DNA from: Rhizobium sp. Root483D2
Lineage (GTDB): Bacteria; Pseudomonadota; Alphaproteobacteria; Rhizobiales; Rhizobiaceae
Direction: 5' to 3'
DNA: 64,000 nucleotides
Assembly (NCBI RefSeq): GCF_001426685.1
Contig: NZ_LMFB01000012.1
Location: 197,393 to 261,392, forward strand
Shown one piece after another: positions 10,163-18,819 of this stretch (its first letter is position 1; each line of letters begins with the position of its first letter). The notes below the pieces were generated by a model. The model did not search any database. It saw only the letters and a program-made list of their open reading frames with translations, and was not told the DNA's origin. The position numbers were made by a program, and so were the translations under genes.

Positions 10163-10343
10163 CTCCCCCTCAAGGGGGGAGATTGACCGCAGGTTTTCAG
10201 CGCCCCTTACTGAAAAAGACAGACATGATCGGGCTGCTATCAAGATGCGGGAAAAGAATGATCTCCCCCCCTGAGGGGGAGATGTCACCCCCGGGTCTTG
10301 CCTTTGGCAAGCCCGAGGACCGGCTCCGTGACAGAGGGGGGTA
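10135..10343. mobile_element. 209-bp palindromic intergenic element (RIME/MITE-like) with perfect 10-bp terminal inverted repeats
   Basis: TACCCCCCTC at 10135-10144 is repeated as its reverse complement GAGGGGGGTA at 10334-10343. Inside, further inverted pairs (for example CATCTCCCCCTCA near 10160 and TGAGGGGGAGATG near 10271) make a strongly folding structure. There is no coding content of its own. TA at each end suggests a 2-base target duplication, leaving a net insertion of 207 bases, exactly 69 codons. It resembles the RIME palindromes known from Rhizobium and Agrobacterium. It sits in the 5' end of the lytic transglycosylase gene. Confidence 0.7.
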
Positions 10344-10368
10344 GGTTTCGGCATATTCAAACGCATCC

Positions 10369-10974
10369 TCAAATCGCCGTCCTCGCCCTCAATGCTGCTG
10401 TCAGCGTGCCTTCGTCCAGGTAATCCAGTTCGCCGCCCACCGGTACGCCATGTGCGAGCCGGGTGATCTTGACGCCGAGGCCGTCGAGCTGGTCGGTGAT
10501 GTAATGGGCTGTTGTCTGGCCCTCGACGGTGGCGTTGACGGCAATAATCAGTTCGCGCACGCCGCCCTTGCTCACCCGCTCGACCAGGCCCTTGATGTTC
10601 AGATCGTCCGGGCCGACGCCGTCGAGCGGCGACAGGGTGCCGCCAAGCACGTGATAGGCAGTGTTCATGGCGCTTGCCCGCTCCAGCGCCCAAAGGTCGG
10701 AGACGTCCTCGACGACGATGATGACGGAGTTGTCGCGCCGGTCGTCGGAGCAGACGCTGCAGGGATCGATCGTATCGACATTGCCGCAGCACGAGCAGAT
10801 GCGGACCTTGCGGTGCGCCTCGCCCATGGCATCGGCCAGCGGACCGAGCAGCTGGTCCTTCTTCTTGACCAGGTGAAGGGCAGCGCGCCGGGCCGAGCGC
10901 GGCCCGAGACCGGGCACCTTTGCCAGGAGCTGGATGAGTTTTTCAATTTCGGGGCCGGTGACTCGCTTTGCCAT
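10369..10974 (-). CDS. recR: Recombination mediator RecR
   Basis: RecR works with RecF and RecO to load RecA at gaps. The 201-residue protein has the helix-hairpin-helix ([17 protein letters not shown]), a four-cysteine zinc finger ([16 protein letters not shown]), and the Toprim domain starting [15 protein letters not shown] with [18 protein letters not shown], then the [17 protein letters not shown]-terminus. It follows ybaB and dnaX in the conserved dnaX-ybaB-recR order, although here about 1.8 kb of plus-strand genes separate it from ybaB. ATG at 10974. Confidence 0.97.
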   Translation of the reverse strand: MAKRVTGPEIEKLIQLLAKVPGLGPRSARRAALHLVKKKDQLLGPLADAMGEAHRKVRICSCCGNVDTIDPCSVCSDDRRDNSVIIVVEDVSDLWALERASAMNTAYHVLGGTLSPLDGVGPDDLNIKGLVERVSKGGVRELIIAVNATVEGQTTAHYITDQLDGLGVKITRLAHGVPVGGELDYLDEGTLTAALRARTAI

Positions 10975-11032
10975 GCGGGGTTTCTACCCCATATCTCCAC
11001 GGAACGGAATCGCTGAAAAGAAAGTGCCGCCC

Positions 11033-11644
11033 ATGAAAATCCTCGCCGTCTGCACCGGCAGTGCCGAAATCCTGCCCGGCAAATCCTACAGGACCGGCAT
11101 CTTCAAGCATCCGGTCGATGCCGGCGTGATGATCGATCGCGAGGGGCTGATCGGCGACAAGATCTGCAACCGCAAGCATCATGGCGGCGTCGACCAGGCC
11201 GTCTATGCGCTGGGTTCGGCCGATCTCGACTGGTGGGCAAGGGAGCTCGGCCGCGATCTGGAGCCGGGTATTTTCGGCGAAAACCTGGTGATCGAAGGCG
11301 CCGACAGCCGCAAGATTTCAGTCGGCGACCGGTTCGAGACGGAGACGGTGGAACTTGAGGTTACCTCTGCCCGCATCCCCTGCGCGACGCTGTCCGCCCG
11401 GATGGGCGATCCCGGTTTTGCAAAGCGCTTCGCCAAGGCCGGGAGGCCGGGCTTTTATTGCCGCGTGCTGAAAGATGGCGTCGTTCAGGCCGGAGATGCC
11501 GTCACCTATCACGCCTATTCCGGCGCTCCGGTGCTGATGCCGGAACTTTTGGAAACATACGGTAAGAACCTCTCCGACGCCGACCGCGCTCGCTATATCG
11601 CAGCGCCCATCCACCACAAGCTGAGAGCCCAGCTCAGCGGCTGA
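11033..11644 (+). CDS. MOSC domain-containing protein
   Basis: The 203-residue protein is a MOSC domain, the fold of the molybdenum-cofactor sulfurase C-terminus, and is closest in layout to YiiM-type proteins. It has MIDREGLIGDKICNRKHHGGVDQAVYAL, GIFGENLVIEG, and the conserved cysteine in SARIPCATLSARMG. YiiM-type proteins bind Moco and reduce N-hydroxylated compounds; that role here is by family only. ATG at 11033. It lies divergent from recR, 58 bases from its start, and stands alone on the plus strand. Confidence 0.88.
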   Translation: MKILAVCTGSAEILPGKSYRTGIFKHPVDAGVMIDREGLIGDKICNRKHHGGVDQAVYALGSADLDWWARELGRDLEPGIFGENLVIEGADSRKISVGDRFETETVELEVTSARIPCATLSARMGDPGFAKRFAKAGRPGFYCRVLKDGVVQAGDAVTYHAYSGAPVLMPELLETYGKNLSDADRARYIAAPIHHKLRAQLSG

Positions 11645-11868
11645 ACCGGGTTTCTCAGCCTCGACGGCTTTAACCATCTGCCGAGGTTCCGCTTTCTTTC
11701 CATCGCGTCTCAACCTATGGAGATGCTGTCGCAAGGCCCGGTATTGCAAAGGGTCGATGCGATAAATCGATGATTGTGCCGACAACTGCAAACCGGAACG
11801 CACATGCCAAGGCACGCGCGCGAGGATGCCTGCGTCTGCGCGCAAAAAGAGCGGCAAGGGCTGTGGTC

Positions 11869-12714
11869 ATGTCCCGATTTTTCAAGGTTGCGGCCGGTTT
11901 CCGGCAGATGAGCGCCGTGTTGGGCATCATGGTCGTGATGCTGGCGGCACAGGGCGCTGTTGCAGTGGCGGGGGACTGCGCGGTGTCGCGGGGCAATCCC
12001 GAAATTGCCCGCCTGCAGCGCCAGATCGCAGCCAACCGGACGTTCGAAACCAAATATGGCTGTTCTGCTGCGTCAAGCTTCGCCTGCCGCGAGATTGCCG
12101 GGCGGATCGCGCAGGCCAGCACCCGGCTGGCCAGTCTGACGCTAGCGCCAAGCTGCAGACCGGCCGTCGCCGATCGTGCGCCGAGCCGTCGCACTGTCCT
12201 AGCAGCACGCAGTCTTGCCGCCGGCGATGCCGCGCCACGGGTCAGCGCCCGCATGGAAACACGTTGCGTCCGCCTCTCGGACGGCTATTCCTTCCCCACG
12301 CCGAATTCTGGCTACAACACCGTAGATGATGTCGAAGCGATTTCGGCGCAGTGCAAGTTCATCTGCGATGATCCAGGCATGGATGTCTACCGGATGACGA
12401 GTGAAGACCGCAATACCGACGAGATGATCTCGGTGACCACAGGTGCGCGCTATGCGCAACTGCCCAAGGCCGGAGCCTATTGGCGGGCGGCGTCGCTGAA
12501 GACCTGTGATATCAACCGGTTCTACAAGACGGTGCTCGCGAAAATGCCGCAAGCTGCTGCGGCGCCGGTTCCGGATGAGGAAGACGTCCAGCCGGTCGAG
12601 GCGATCAATCTGGTGCTGCTGGGGGATGTCGGTCTGCGCGGCAGCACGAGTTTCGTCACGCCGCAGGCGCGCAAGGTCCGCATGGTCGGCGCCGCCTATT
12701 TGCCGGAAAATTGA
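11869..12714 (+). CDS. DUF2865-family exported protein
   Basis: The 281-residue product has an N-terminal hydrophobic segment (GIMVVMLAAQGAVAVAG) that could be a signal peptide, a cysteine-containing helical region, then the DUF2865 core: CVRLSDGYSFPTPNSGYN, CKFICDDPGMDVYRM and a later CDINRFY. The six or more cysteines suggest disulfides in the periplasm. Function is unknown; the family is largely rhizobial. I chose the ATG at 11869 (AAGGG 9 bases upstream); an in-frame start at 11770 would add 33 basic residues before the hydrophobic segment. Confidence 0.8.
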   Translation: MSRFFKVAAGFRQMSAVLGIMVVMLAAQGAVAVAGDCAVSRGNPEIARLQRQIAANRTFETKYGCSAASSFACREIAGRIAQASTRLASLTLAPSCRPAVADRAPSRRTVLAARSLAAGDAAPRVSARMETRCVRLSDGYSFPTPNSGYNTVDDVEAISAQCKFICDDPGMDVYRMTSEDRNTDEMISVTTGARYAQLPKAGAYWRAASLKTCDINRFYKTVLAKMPQAAAAPVPDEEDVQPVEAINLVLLGDVGLRGSTSFVTPQARKVRMVGAAYLPEN

Positions 12715-12756
12715 TCCGGGCGGGCCTATTCATAGTCCCGCCAATATCTGCTGAAC

Positions 12757-13080
12757 CTAGAAAGGCAGCTTCATGCCGGGCGGGATCGGCAGGCCTGCGG
12801 TCAGCTCGCGGGTCTTTTCAGCGGTGATGGCCTCCGCCTTGTCCTTGCCGTCCTTGTGGGCGGCGACGATCAGGTCCTCAAGGATTTCGACATCGTCTTC
12901 CTTGAACAGCGACGGGTCGATCTTCAGGCTCTTCAGGTTGCCCTTGCCGTCCATGCGCACGGTGACGAGACCGCCGCCGGAGGAGCCGTCGACTTCAAGC
13001 GCAGAAATCTCTTCCTGCATCTTTTCCATCTTGGCCTGCATTTCCTTGACCTTGCCCATCATGCCCATGATGTCGCGCAT
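12757..13080 (-). CDS. ybaB: YbaB/EbfC family nucleoid-associated protein
   Basis: A 107-residue DNA-binding protein with the family pattern: [21 protein letters not shown] coiled helix, [20 protein letters not shown] strands and a C-terminal [16 protein letters not shown] helix. Members bind DNA as dimers and are co-encoded with dnaX and recR. ATG at 13080 has GAGGA 7 bases upstream; the ATG six bases earlier is too close to it. Downstream of dnaX by 38 bases and on the same strand. Confidence 0.95.
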   Translation of the reverse strand: MRDIMGMMGKVKEMQAKMEKMQEEISALEVDGSSGGGLVTVRMDGKGNLKSLKIDPSLFKEDDVEILEDLIVAAHKDGKDKAEAITAEKTRELTAGLPIPPGMKLPF

Positions 13081-13118
13081 CGTCATGTCCTCTTCTGAAT
13101 ATCTCGATAAATCTTCAA

Positions 13119-14999
13119 CTAGTGCTCGATATCGTCGCCGGGAAGGATGTCACCCTCTTCGGATTCGGCGGCGGCCACGGCCACCGGCTCGATTTCCTCT
13201 TCCGGCTCCGGTCCCTTGATCCGCACGTCGGTGATCTTGGCGCCGGGAAACTTGGACAGAATGGCGGCAACGTCGGGGTCCTGGCGCGCGTCGCTGACGC
13301 GTTTTTCCTGCGCCTGCGTCTCGGCCTCCAGCAGCGTCGGTGCACCGGGTTCACGGCTGAGAATGACCATCCAGCGGATGCCGGTCCAGTCCTCGAGCTT
13401 CTTCTGCAATTCGGCGACCAGCGTCTTTGGTGCGTCCTCCGGCAGGTTGATTTCCAGCCGTCCGGGCTCAAGGTTGACCAGCCGCACGAAACCGCGCACC
13501 AGGGTCTTCAGCTTGATATCGCGGTTGGTGCCGCAAAGCTCGGCGATGTCGCTGACGGATCGGACCGGAACTTTCGGCTCGGCCTTGGCAGCGGGTGCCT
13601 CCACCGGCCGTTCCTCGATCTTGCCGACGGGCATGGCTTCTGGCGGCGCAACGTCCGGCACGGCGCGCAGCATGGTCGCGCCATTTCCGGTCGCCCGCTG
13701 CGCCGGCGGCATAGCGTTGCCGCGCGCCTGGATAGAGTTGCCCATGGAGCCTTGAGCGCCGCCGCCATTGCCGCCGCTCTGGGCAGAGGGCTGGCGCGGC
13801 GCATCGCCGCTCGACAACTCCAGCAAGCGCCGTGCGGCATCTTCCGGCGAGGGCAGGTGGGCAGCATGGGCAAGCCGGATCAGCACCATTTCGGCGGCAC
13901 CGGCCGGGCGCGACGAACTTTCGGTTTCCGGAATGCCCTTGAGCAACATTTGCCAGATGCGCGACAATGTCGTCACGGCAATGCTGGAGGAGAACTCGGC
14001 ACCACGGGTGCGTTCGATCTCGCTCAGCGACTGATCGTTGACCGCATCCGGCACATATTTCAACCTTGTGACCAGATGGGTGAAGTCGGCAAGATCGGTG
14101 AGCACCACCGAGGGGCTGGCGCCGGCCTCGTATTGCCCGGAAAATTCGTTGAGGGCGGCAGCCACGTCGCCTTTGACGATATGCTCGAACAGATCGACGA
14201 TGCGGGCGCGATCGGCAAGACCGAGCATGGAGCGCACGGCCTCGACCTCGACCACGCCGCCGCCATGGGCGATCGCCTGGTCGAGCAACGACAGGCCGTC
14301 GCGGGCCGAGCCTTCGGCGGCGCGCGCAATCATCGCCATCGCATCCGGATCGGCCGAGATGCCTTCCTTGCCCAGAATGGTGGTAAACAGGCCAACAAGA
14401 TCCGACGCGCCGATGCGGCGCAGGTCAAAGCGCTGGCAGCGCGACAGAACCGTGATCGGAACCTTGCGGATTTCGGTCGTAGCGAAGATGAACTTCACAT
14501 GCTCCGGCGGCTCCTCGAGCGTCTTCAGCAGGCCGTTGAAGGCCTGGGTCGAGAGCATGTGCACTTCGTCGATAATGTAGACTTTGTAGCGGGCGGAAAC
14601 CGGCCGGTAGCGCACCTGCTCGATGATTTCGCGGATATCGTCGATACCGGTATGGGAGGCGGCATCCATCTCGATGACATCGACATGGCGGCCTTCCATG
14701 ATCGCCTGGCAATGTTCGCCGGGAATGCGAAGGTCGATCGTCGGCGTGTCGATTTCGGCCGTCTTGTAGTTCAGGGCGCGGGCGAGGATGCGGGCGGTGG
14801 TGGTCTTGCCGACGCCGCGAACGCCGGTCAGCATATAGGCCTGCGCGATCCGGCCGGTCTCGAACGCGTTGGTGAGCGTGCGCACCATCGGTTCCTGGCC
14901 GACCATCAGATCGGAAAAATCCTTCGGCCGGTACTTGCGCGCAAGCACGCGGTAGGCGGCGGGTTTTTCGGATGTCGGGATCAGACTATCTTCGCTCAT
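13119..14999 (-). CDS. dnaX: DNA polymerase III subunits gamma/tau
   Basis: DnaX forms the clamp-loader motor. The 626-residue protein has an AAA+ module with Walker [13 protein letters not shown] (residues 59-70), Walker B IIDEVHML, sensor [11 protein letters not shown], then the clamp-loader collar, a Gly/Pro/Gln-rich linker (about 400-470) and a C-terminal tau-like domain. Of the four zinc-binding cysteines usual after the Walker A in bacterial DnaX, only Cys97 remains: the first position is Tyr78 and the CxxC pair is replaced by DLRIPGEH. I see no obvious slippery A-run for a gamma frameshift, though I could not search thoroughly. Preceded by ffs, followed by ybaB. Confidence 0.96.
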   Translation of the reverse strand: MSEDSLIPTSEKPAAYRVLARKYRPKDFSDLMVGQEPMVRTLTNAFETGRIAQAYMLTGVRGVGKTTTARILARALNYKTAEIDTPTIDLRIPGEHCQAIMEGRHVDVIEMDAASHTGIDDIREIIEQVRYRPVSARYKVYIIDEVHMLSTQAFNGLLKTLEEPPEHVKFIFATTEIRKVPITVLSRCQRFDLRRIGASDLVGLFTTILGKEGISADPDAMAMIARAAEGSARDGLSLLDQAIAHGGGVVEVEAVRSMLGLADRARIVDLFEHIVKGDVAAALNEFSGQYEAGASPSVVLTDLADFTHLVTRLKYVPDAVNDQSLSEIERTRGAEFSSSIAVTTLSRIWQMLLKGIPETESSSRPAGAAEMVLIRLAHAAHLPSPEDAARRLLELSSGDAPRQPSAQSGGNGGGAQGSMGNSIQARGNAMPPAQRATGNGATMLRAVPDVAPPEAMPVGKIEERPVEAPAAKAEPKVPVRSVSDIAELCGTNRDIKLKTLVRGFVRLVNLEPGRLEINLPEDAPKTLVAELQKKLEDWTGIRWMVILSREPGAPTLLEAETQAQEKRVSDARQDPDVAAILSKFPGAKITDVRIKGPEPEEEIEPVAVAAAESEEGDILPGDDIEH

Positions 15000-15069
15000 C
15001 GCCCTTTTTTCCCCAAGACGGGGCCGCTTGGCTGCAAATCATGTCCGCAAAGGACAGAAGGAAAAGGGT

Positions 15070-15166
15070 GGGAGGCTGGCACGATGACCCGTGCCTGGCT
15101 CGTTGGGGCTGCTTCCTTCCGGACCTGACCCGGTTGGCGAGTGGCTCGTCCACCACCAACCTCCCG
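15070..15166 (-). ncRNA. ffs: Signal recognition particle 4.5S RNA
   Basis: The minus strand carries the hallmark SRP hairpin tip GGTCAGGTCCGGAAGGAAGC with its flanking GGGTCAG...CAGCCCC pairs. The ends (GGGAGG at the 5' end and CCTCCC at the 3' end) pair to close a rod of about 97 nt. It lies about 70 bases upstream of dnaX on the same strand. A run CCCTTTTCC follows the 3' end. The RNA with Ffh targets nascent membrane proteins. Confidence 0.93.
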
Positions 15167-15267
15167 GTTCTCATATCGGCAATATCGAAACCAAATGCAA
15201 GCCACGCCTTCAAAAAACTGCTAGCATTGTGCAAACAAAGACAAAATCACCGTTCCGGGAGAGACAC

Positions 15268-15672
15268 GTGCCTGCCTTCGAGATTGATGAACGCCTTCAA
15301 CGCGATGGATTGCTGATCACCACGCTCGGCCTTTGCCAGCTTCGCATCAACAATGACCGCCGCTGGCCCTGGCTGGTTCTGATCCCGCAGCGCGACGGCG
15401 TGTCGGAGATTTTCGATCTGACGCCGCTCGACCAGGCCATGCTGACATTCGAAACCAATATGGTCGCGGCCGCCTTGAAAAAGGCGACGGGGGCAACGAA
15501 AATCAATGTCGGCGCGCTTGGCAATATCGTCCGCCAGCTTCATGTTCACGTCATCGCCCGCAACGAGGGGGACGCCAACTGGCCGGGGCCGGTCTGGGGC
15601 TTCGGTTCGCCCGAGCCCTTCGAGGATGAGGCGCGCAAGGCATTCGCAGCACGGATAGTGGAAAATCTCTGA
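15268..15672 (+). CDS. HIT-family hydrolase
   Basis: The 134-residue product is a histidine-triad protein: FEIDERLQRDGLLITTLGLCQLRINND, then ALGNIVRQLHVHVIARNEGD containing the HVHV active-site strand. HIT proteins hydrolyse nucleoside phosphoramidates or dinucleotides. The GTG at 15268 follows GGGAGA with good spacing; the open frame upstream overlaps ffs and is not coding. Its stop is 2 bases before nudC, so the two nucleotide-handling enzymes are probably cotranscribed. Substrate unknown. Confidence 0.92.
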   Translation: MPAFEIDERLQRDGLLITTLGLCQLRINNDRRWPWLVLIPQRDGVSEIFDLTPLDQAMLTFETNMVAAALKKATGATKINVGALGNIVRQLHVHVIARNEGDANWPGPVWGFGSPEPFEDEARKAFAARIVENL

Positions 15673-15674
15673 CC

Positions 15675-16649
15675 ATGACGAAATCGATCTTCGACCTGCA
15701 TAGCCCGCATCCCGAGCCGAGCACGCTCGTCGCCTTTGCCGAGAATCACCTGGACCGGCAATCGGAACATCGTCCCGATGATTGCCTGGAAACCGCCTTC
15801 CGCACGCCCGGCGCCCATGTCTTTGCGTTCTCCAGCGGCAAGCTGGTGGTCAAGCATGACGAGAAGATCATCGATCCGCTGTTTGCGCCCTATGAACTGG
15901 CGGGCCTGGAGCCGGTGCTCGACGATGCCATCCTGCTGGGCTTTCTGCCGAATGGCGAGCCGCGGCTGGCGGTGCCGGTCGGCCTCACTGAAGAGGCATT
16001 GCCGGAACCGTTCAAGCTTGCCGATGGCCGCACGCTTTATCGCCAGCAGATGCTGACTGACGAGCTGCTCGGCCAGTTCGCGCAGGCTTCCAGCCTGATC
16101 TCCTGGAATGCGGCCAATCGCTTCTGCGGCAAATGCGGTTCAGTCATGGAGGGCAAGGCCGGCGGCTACCGGCGCGTCTGCACGGCCTGCAGCCACATGG
16201 TCTTTCCACGCACCGATCCCGTAGTCATCATGCTGACAATCGATCTGGAGCGCGATCTCTGCCTGCTCGGCCGCAGCCCGCATTTTCCGGAGGGCATGTA
16301 TTCGTGCCTGGCCGGCTTTGTAGAGCCGGGCGAAACGATGGAAAATGCGGTGCGGCGGGAAACGCTTGAGGAATCGGGAATCCGCATCGGCCGCGTCCGC
16401 TATCATGCCTCGCAGCCCTGGCCGATGCCGCACACGCTGATGATCGGCTGTTACGCTGAAGCAAAATCACGCGACATTCACCGCGACGATCAGGAACTGG
16501 AGGATTGCCGCTGGTTCACCCGCGAGGAAACTGCAGCAATGCTGGCGCGCAATACCGGCGTGACGCTGGCTGCCGGCGAACTCGGGCCGCCGCCGAAAGG
16601 TGCGATTGCGCACCAGTTGATGCGCGATTGGCTGGACTGGCCGAAGTAA
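15675..16649 (+). CDS. nudC: NADH pyrophosphatase / NAD-cap hydrolase NudC
   Basis: The 324-residue protein has a zinc ribbon (FCGKCG and a CTAC pair with VFPRTDP next to it) and a full Nudix box GFVEPGETMENAVRRETLEESG at about residues 214-235, with SQPWPMPHTLMIG, the SQPWPFPxS-like NudC motif, after it. NudC hydrolyses NAD(H) and removes NAD caps from RNA. Starts at ATG 15675, immediately after the HIT gene, and is followed by a terminator shared with the convergent porin gene. Confidence 0.96.
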   Translation: MTKSIFDLHSPHPEPSTLVAFAENHLDRQSEHRPDDCLETAFRTPGAHVFAFSSGKLVVKHDEKIIDPLFAPYELAGLEPVLDDAILLGFLPNGEPRLAVPVGLTEEALPEPFKLADGRTLYRQQMLTDELLGQFAQASSLISWNAANRFCGKCGSVMEGKAGGYRRVCTACSHMVFPRTDPVVIMLTIDLERDLCLLGRSPHFPEGMYSCLAGFVEPGETMENAVRRETLEESGIRIGRVRYHASQPWPMPHTLMIGCYAEAKSRDIHRDDQELEDCRWFTREETAAMLARNTGVTLAAGELGPPPKGAIAHQLMRDWLDWPK

Positions 16650-16657
16650 AAACGAAA

Positions 16658-16692
16658 ACGGCGTCCGCGATGGCGGGCGCCGTTAGATTTTT
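16658..16692. terminator. Terminator between nudC and the porin gene
   Basis: ACGGCG-CCGC and GCGG-CGCCGT arms around a GATG loop form a stem with one bulged position per side; TTTTT follows on the plus strand and AAAACG-side runs give weaker tailing on the minus strand. It serves convergent genes. Confidence 0.7.
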
Positions 16693-16707
16693 CAGGCGTT
16701 GTGGCGA

Positions 16708-17784
16708 TTAGAAATCGCGCTGAAAGCGAATGGTGCCGCCGATGGCGCTGCCGGTTCCGCGTTCGCCGTCAAACTCGGTGTAGTTGATTTCCGGCTGGAC
16801 CTTCAGCCCTTCGGTCAGCATGTAATCTACATTGAGGGCAGCTGCGAAGGTTCCGTCGTCTTCATAGGCCGCCTGACCGTTCAGCGAGGCCTTCTCGTTC
16901 AACTTGGCGGAAAATCCGCCCCAGGCCGCCCAATCGCCCAACCACGGACCGTAATAGTTGCGCTGCCGCGTGCCGCCCGGGCCGTCATCATTGTCCCAAT
17001 CCGACTGGTAGCCGCCCATCAGGAAGACAGAGAATATATCGTTCAGCTTGACATCGACGCGCAGCTTGCCGCCGAATGCCTCGGCCCTCGTGTCATAGCC
17101 GCCAATGAAGGCGATGCCGGTGCCGTCTTCCGCATAGTATCGCAAGCCGCCGATCACATGCGGAAAATTATCGCTTTTAAAGGTGCGGGTCGGCGCCGGT
17201 GCAAAACCGGTATCGTAGCTGCCGTCACCTTCTTCAAAGCCGGCCAAGGCTGAAAAGCCGACATCCTCGCCGTAGACATAGCTGGCCTGATTGGTCCGGT
17301 CGCCGGTATAGTCGATCACATCGTCGTTGATGATGTTACCGGCCGAATTCAGCCAGGTGTCATAGCGCGAATCCGCGTATCCGGCGCGAAAGCCGGCGAT
17401 CTCTATATAGGCGGCGTTGAGATAGGGGGTGGTTTCGTCGATGCCATCCACATCGCTGCGCAATTCGATGAAACTGCGCAACGCGCCATATTCGGTTTCC
17501 GAACGCGCATCGAGCACGATGGTGCCGCGGGTAAAGGCATCCCATCCCTGGCTTTCGCCCGAATAGGGATTTTCGCCGACATTGGAATCAAAGCGCACAT
17601 AGCCGCCGATTTTCAGGCAGGTTTCGGTTCCGGGAATGTAGAAAAAGCCTTTCCCGAACGCATCGCAGACGCGGACATATTCCATCGGTTCCGGCTCGGC
17701 AGCCACGATCGCGTCGGCGGCGTGCGCGCCGGTGGAAATCACCAGTGCGGCGCACGAGGAAAAAAGAAGAGTTTTGATTGTCAT
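16708..17784 (-). CDS. Outer-membrane porin (rhizobial Porin_2 type)
   Basis: A 358-residue outer-membrane beta-barrel. It begins with a signal peptide (MTIKTLLFSSCAALVISTGAHA), then VRVCDAFGKGFFYIPGTETCLKIGGYVRFD, the two-cysteine opening typical of Rhizobiales porins such as RopA/Omp25-like trimers. Amphipathic strands alternate with acidic loops, and the last residue is Phe (IRFQRDF), the BAM recognition signature. ATG at 17784 is preceded by a short leader. It stands alone between convergent nudC and the co-directional pheA. Confidence 0.93.
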   Translation of the reverse strand: MTIKTLLFSSCAALVISTGAHAADAIVAAEPEPMEYVRVCDAFGKGFFYIPGTETCLKIGGYVRFDSNVGENPYSGESQGWDAFTRGTIVLDARSETEYGALRSFIELRSDVDGIDETTPYLNAAYIEIAGFRAGYADSRYDTWLNSAGNIINDDVIDYTGDRTNQASYVYGEDVGFSALAGFEEGDGSYDTGFAPAPTRTFKSDNFPHVIGGLRYYAEDGTGIAFIGGYDTRAEAFGGKLRVDVKLNDIFSVFLMGGYQSDWDNDDGPGGTRQRNYYGPWLGDWAAWGGFSAKLNEKASLNGQAAYEDDGTFAAALNVDYMLTEGLKVQPEINYTEFDGERGTGSAIGGTIRFQRDF

Positions 17785-17867
17785 GTATCGACCTTTGCCG
17801 CCCCCATAACCTCGCGGGCGCCTGTCATTACCGGGGAGGGCACGGCGCGAATCAGATAGCGCGCAAT

Positions 17868-17891
17868 GCGGCGAACAAACGGGTTCGCCGC
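17868..17891. other. 9-bp hairpin between pheA and the porin gene
   Basis: GCGGCGAAC (17868-17876) and GTTCGCCGC (17883-17891) form a perfect stem with a 6-nt loop. No T tract follows on the minus strand, so it is not a standard terminator for pheA; it could be an mRNA stability structure or an operator for the porin. Confidence 0.45.
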
Positions 17892-17952
17892 AAAACAATC
17901 ACGTTTTCGCCATGATATCCAGCGGCGAATTCTGGCCGTTAGAGGCTCTAAG

Positions 17953-18807
17953 CTACAAAACCAGCCGCATCGGATGCGCCGCATAGGAGCCGAGGATGCG
18001 GACCTTTTCGGAGAAATAGCGCAGCTCGTCCAGGGCCTGGCGGACATTGGCATCGTCGGGATGGCCTTCGATATCGGCATAAAACTGCGTGGCAATGAAC
18101 TTGCCGCCGAGCTGGTAGCTTTCCAGCTTGGTCATGTTGATGCTGTTGGTGGCAAAGCCGCCAAGCGCCTTGTAGAGGGCGGCTGGAATATTGCGGACAT
18201 TGAAGACGAAGGTGGTGACGATGACATCGTTTTCGGCTTGCCGTTTGATGGTCTTCGGATCCCGCGACAGGATGACGAAACGCGTCACGTTGTTTTCCGT
18301 ATCCTCGACATTTTCAGCGACAATCTCGAGATTGTAGAGATCGGCGGCCAATCTTGGAGCAAGGGCTGCCATCGAGCGGTCGCCCATCTCGGCCACCAGC
18401 TTGGCGGCGCCAGCCGTGTCGCCCGCGACCACCGGCTTCCAGCCATTGGCGCGCACGATCTTGCGGCATTGGCCGAGCGCGTGGATATGACTGTGCACGG
18501 TGCGGATCTCGTCGCGCGAGACGCCCGGAAGCACCATCAGCTGGAAGCGGATCGGCATGAAATACTCGCCGATAATGTGCAGCCGCGATTCGGGCAGCAG
18601 ATGGTGAATATCGGCAACGCGGCCGGCAATGGTGTTCTCGATCGGGATCATCGCCAGATCCGCCTCGCCGTTTTCGACGGCGAGAAAGGCATCTTCGAAT
18701 GTCTGGCAGGGCAGCGGTTCCATGTCCGGGAACATGTCGCGGCAGGCCATGTCGGAATTGGCGCCGTATTCGCCCTGAAAGGAAATCCGGTTGGTTTTGG
18801 TGATCAT
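17953..18807 (-). CDS. pheA: Prephenate dehydratase
   Basis: Converts prephenate to phenylpyruvate in phenylalanine synthesis. The 284-residue monofunctional enzyme has the PDT domain (ISFQGEYGANSDMACR, MIPIENTIAGRVADIHHLL, the NNVTRFVIL catalytic TRF motif) and a C-terminal ACT domain (NIPAALYKALGGFATNSINMTKLESY) for feedback by phenylalanine. There is no chorismate mutase domain. Its ATG is 12 bases after kdsB, so kdsB-pheA are one transcript, a rhizobial gene order. Confidence 0.97.
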   Translation of the reverse strand: MITKTNRISFQGEYGANSDMACRDMFPDMEPLPCQTFEDAFLAVENGEADLAMIPIENTIAGRVADIHHLLPESRLHIIGEYFMPIRFQLMVLPGVSRDEIRTVHSHIHALGQCRKIVRANGWKPVVAGDTAGAAKLVAEMGDRSMAALAPRLAADLYNLEIVAENVEDTENNVTRFVILSRDPKTIKRQAENDVIVTTFVFNVRNIPAALYKALGGFATNSINMTKLESYQLGGKFIATQFYADIEGHPDDANVRQALDELRYFSEKVRILGSYAAHPMRLVL

Positions 18808-18819
18808 GCTGGTGTCCGA

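Noticed and set aside
13119-14999. Programmed frameshift site in dnaX
   Set aside because: No A AAA AAG-like slippery run was noticed in the reading frame around the linker; not claimed.
17868-17891. pheA terminator
   Set aside because: The hairpin is perfect, but no T tract follows on the minus strand; kept only as an uncertain hairpin.
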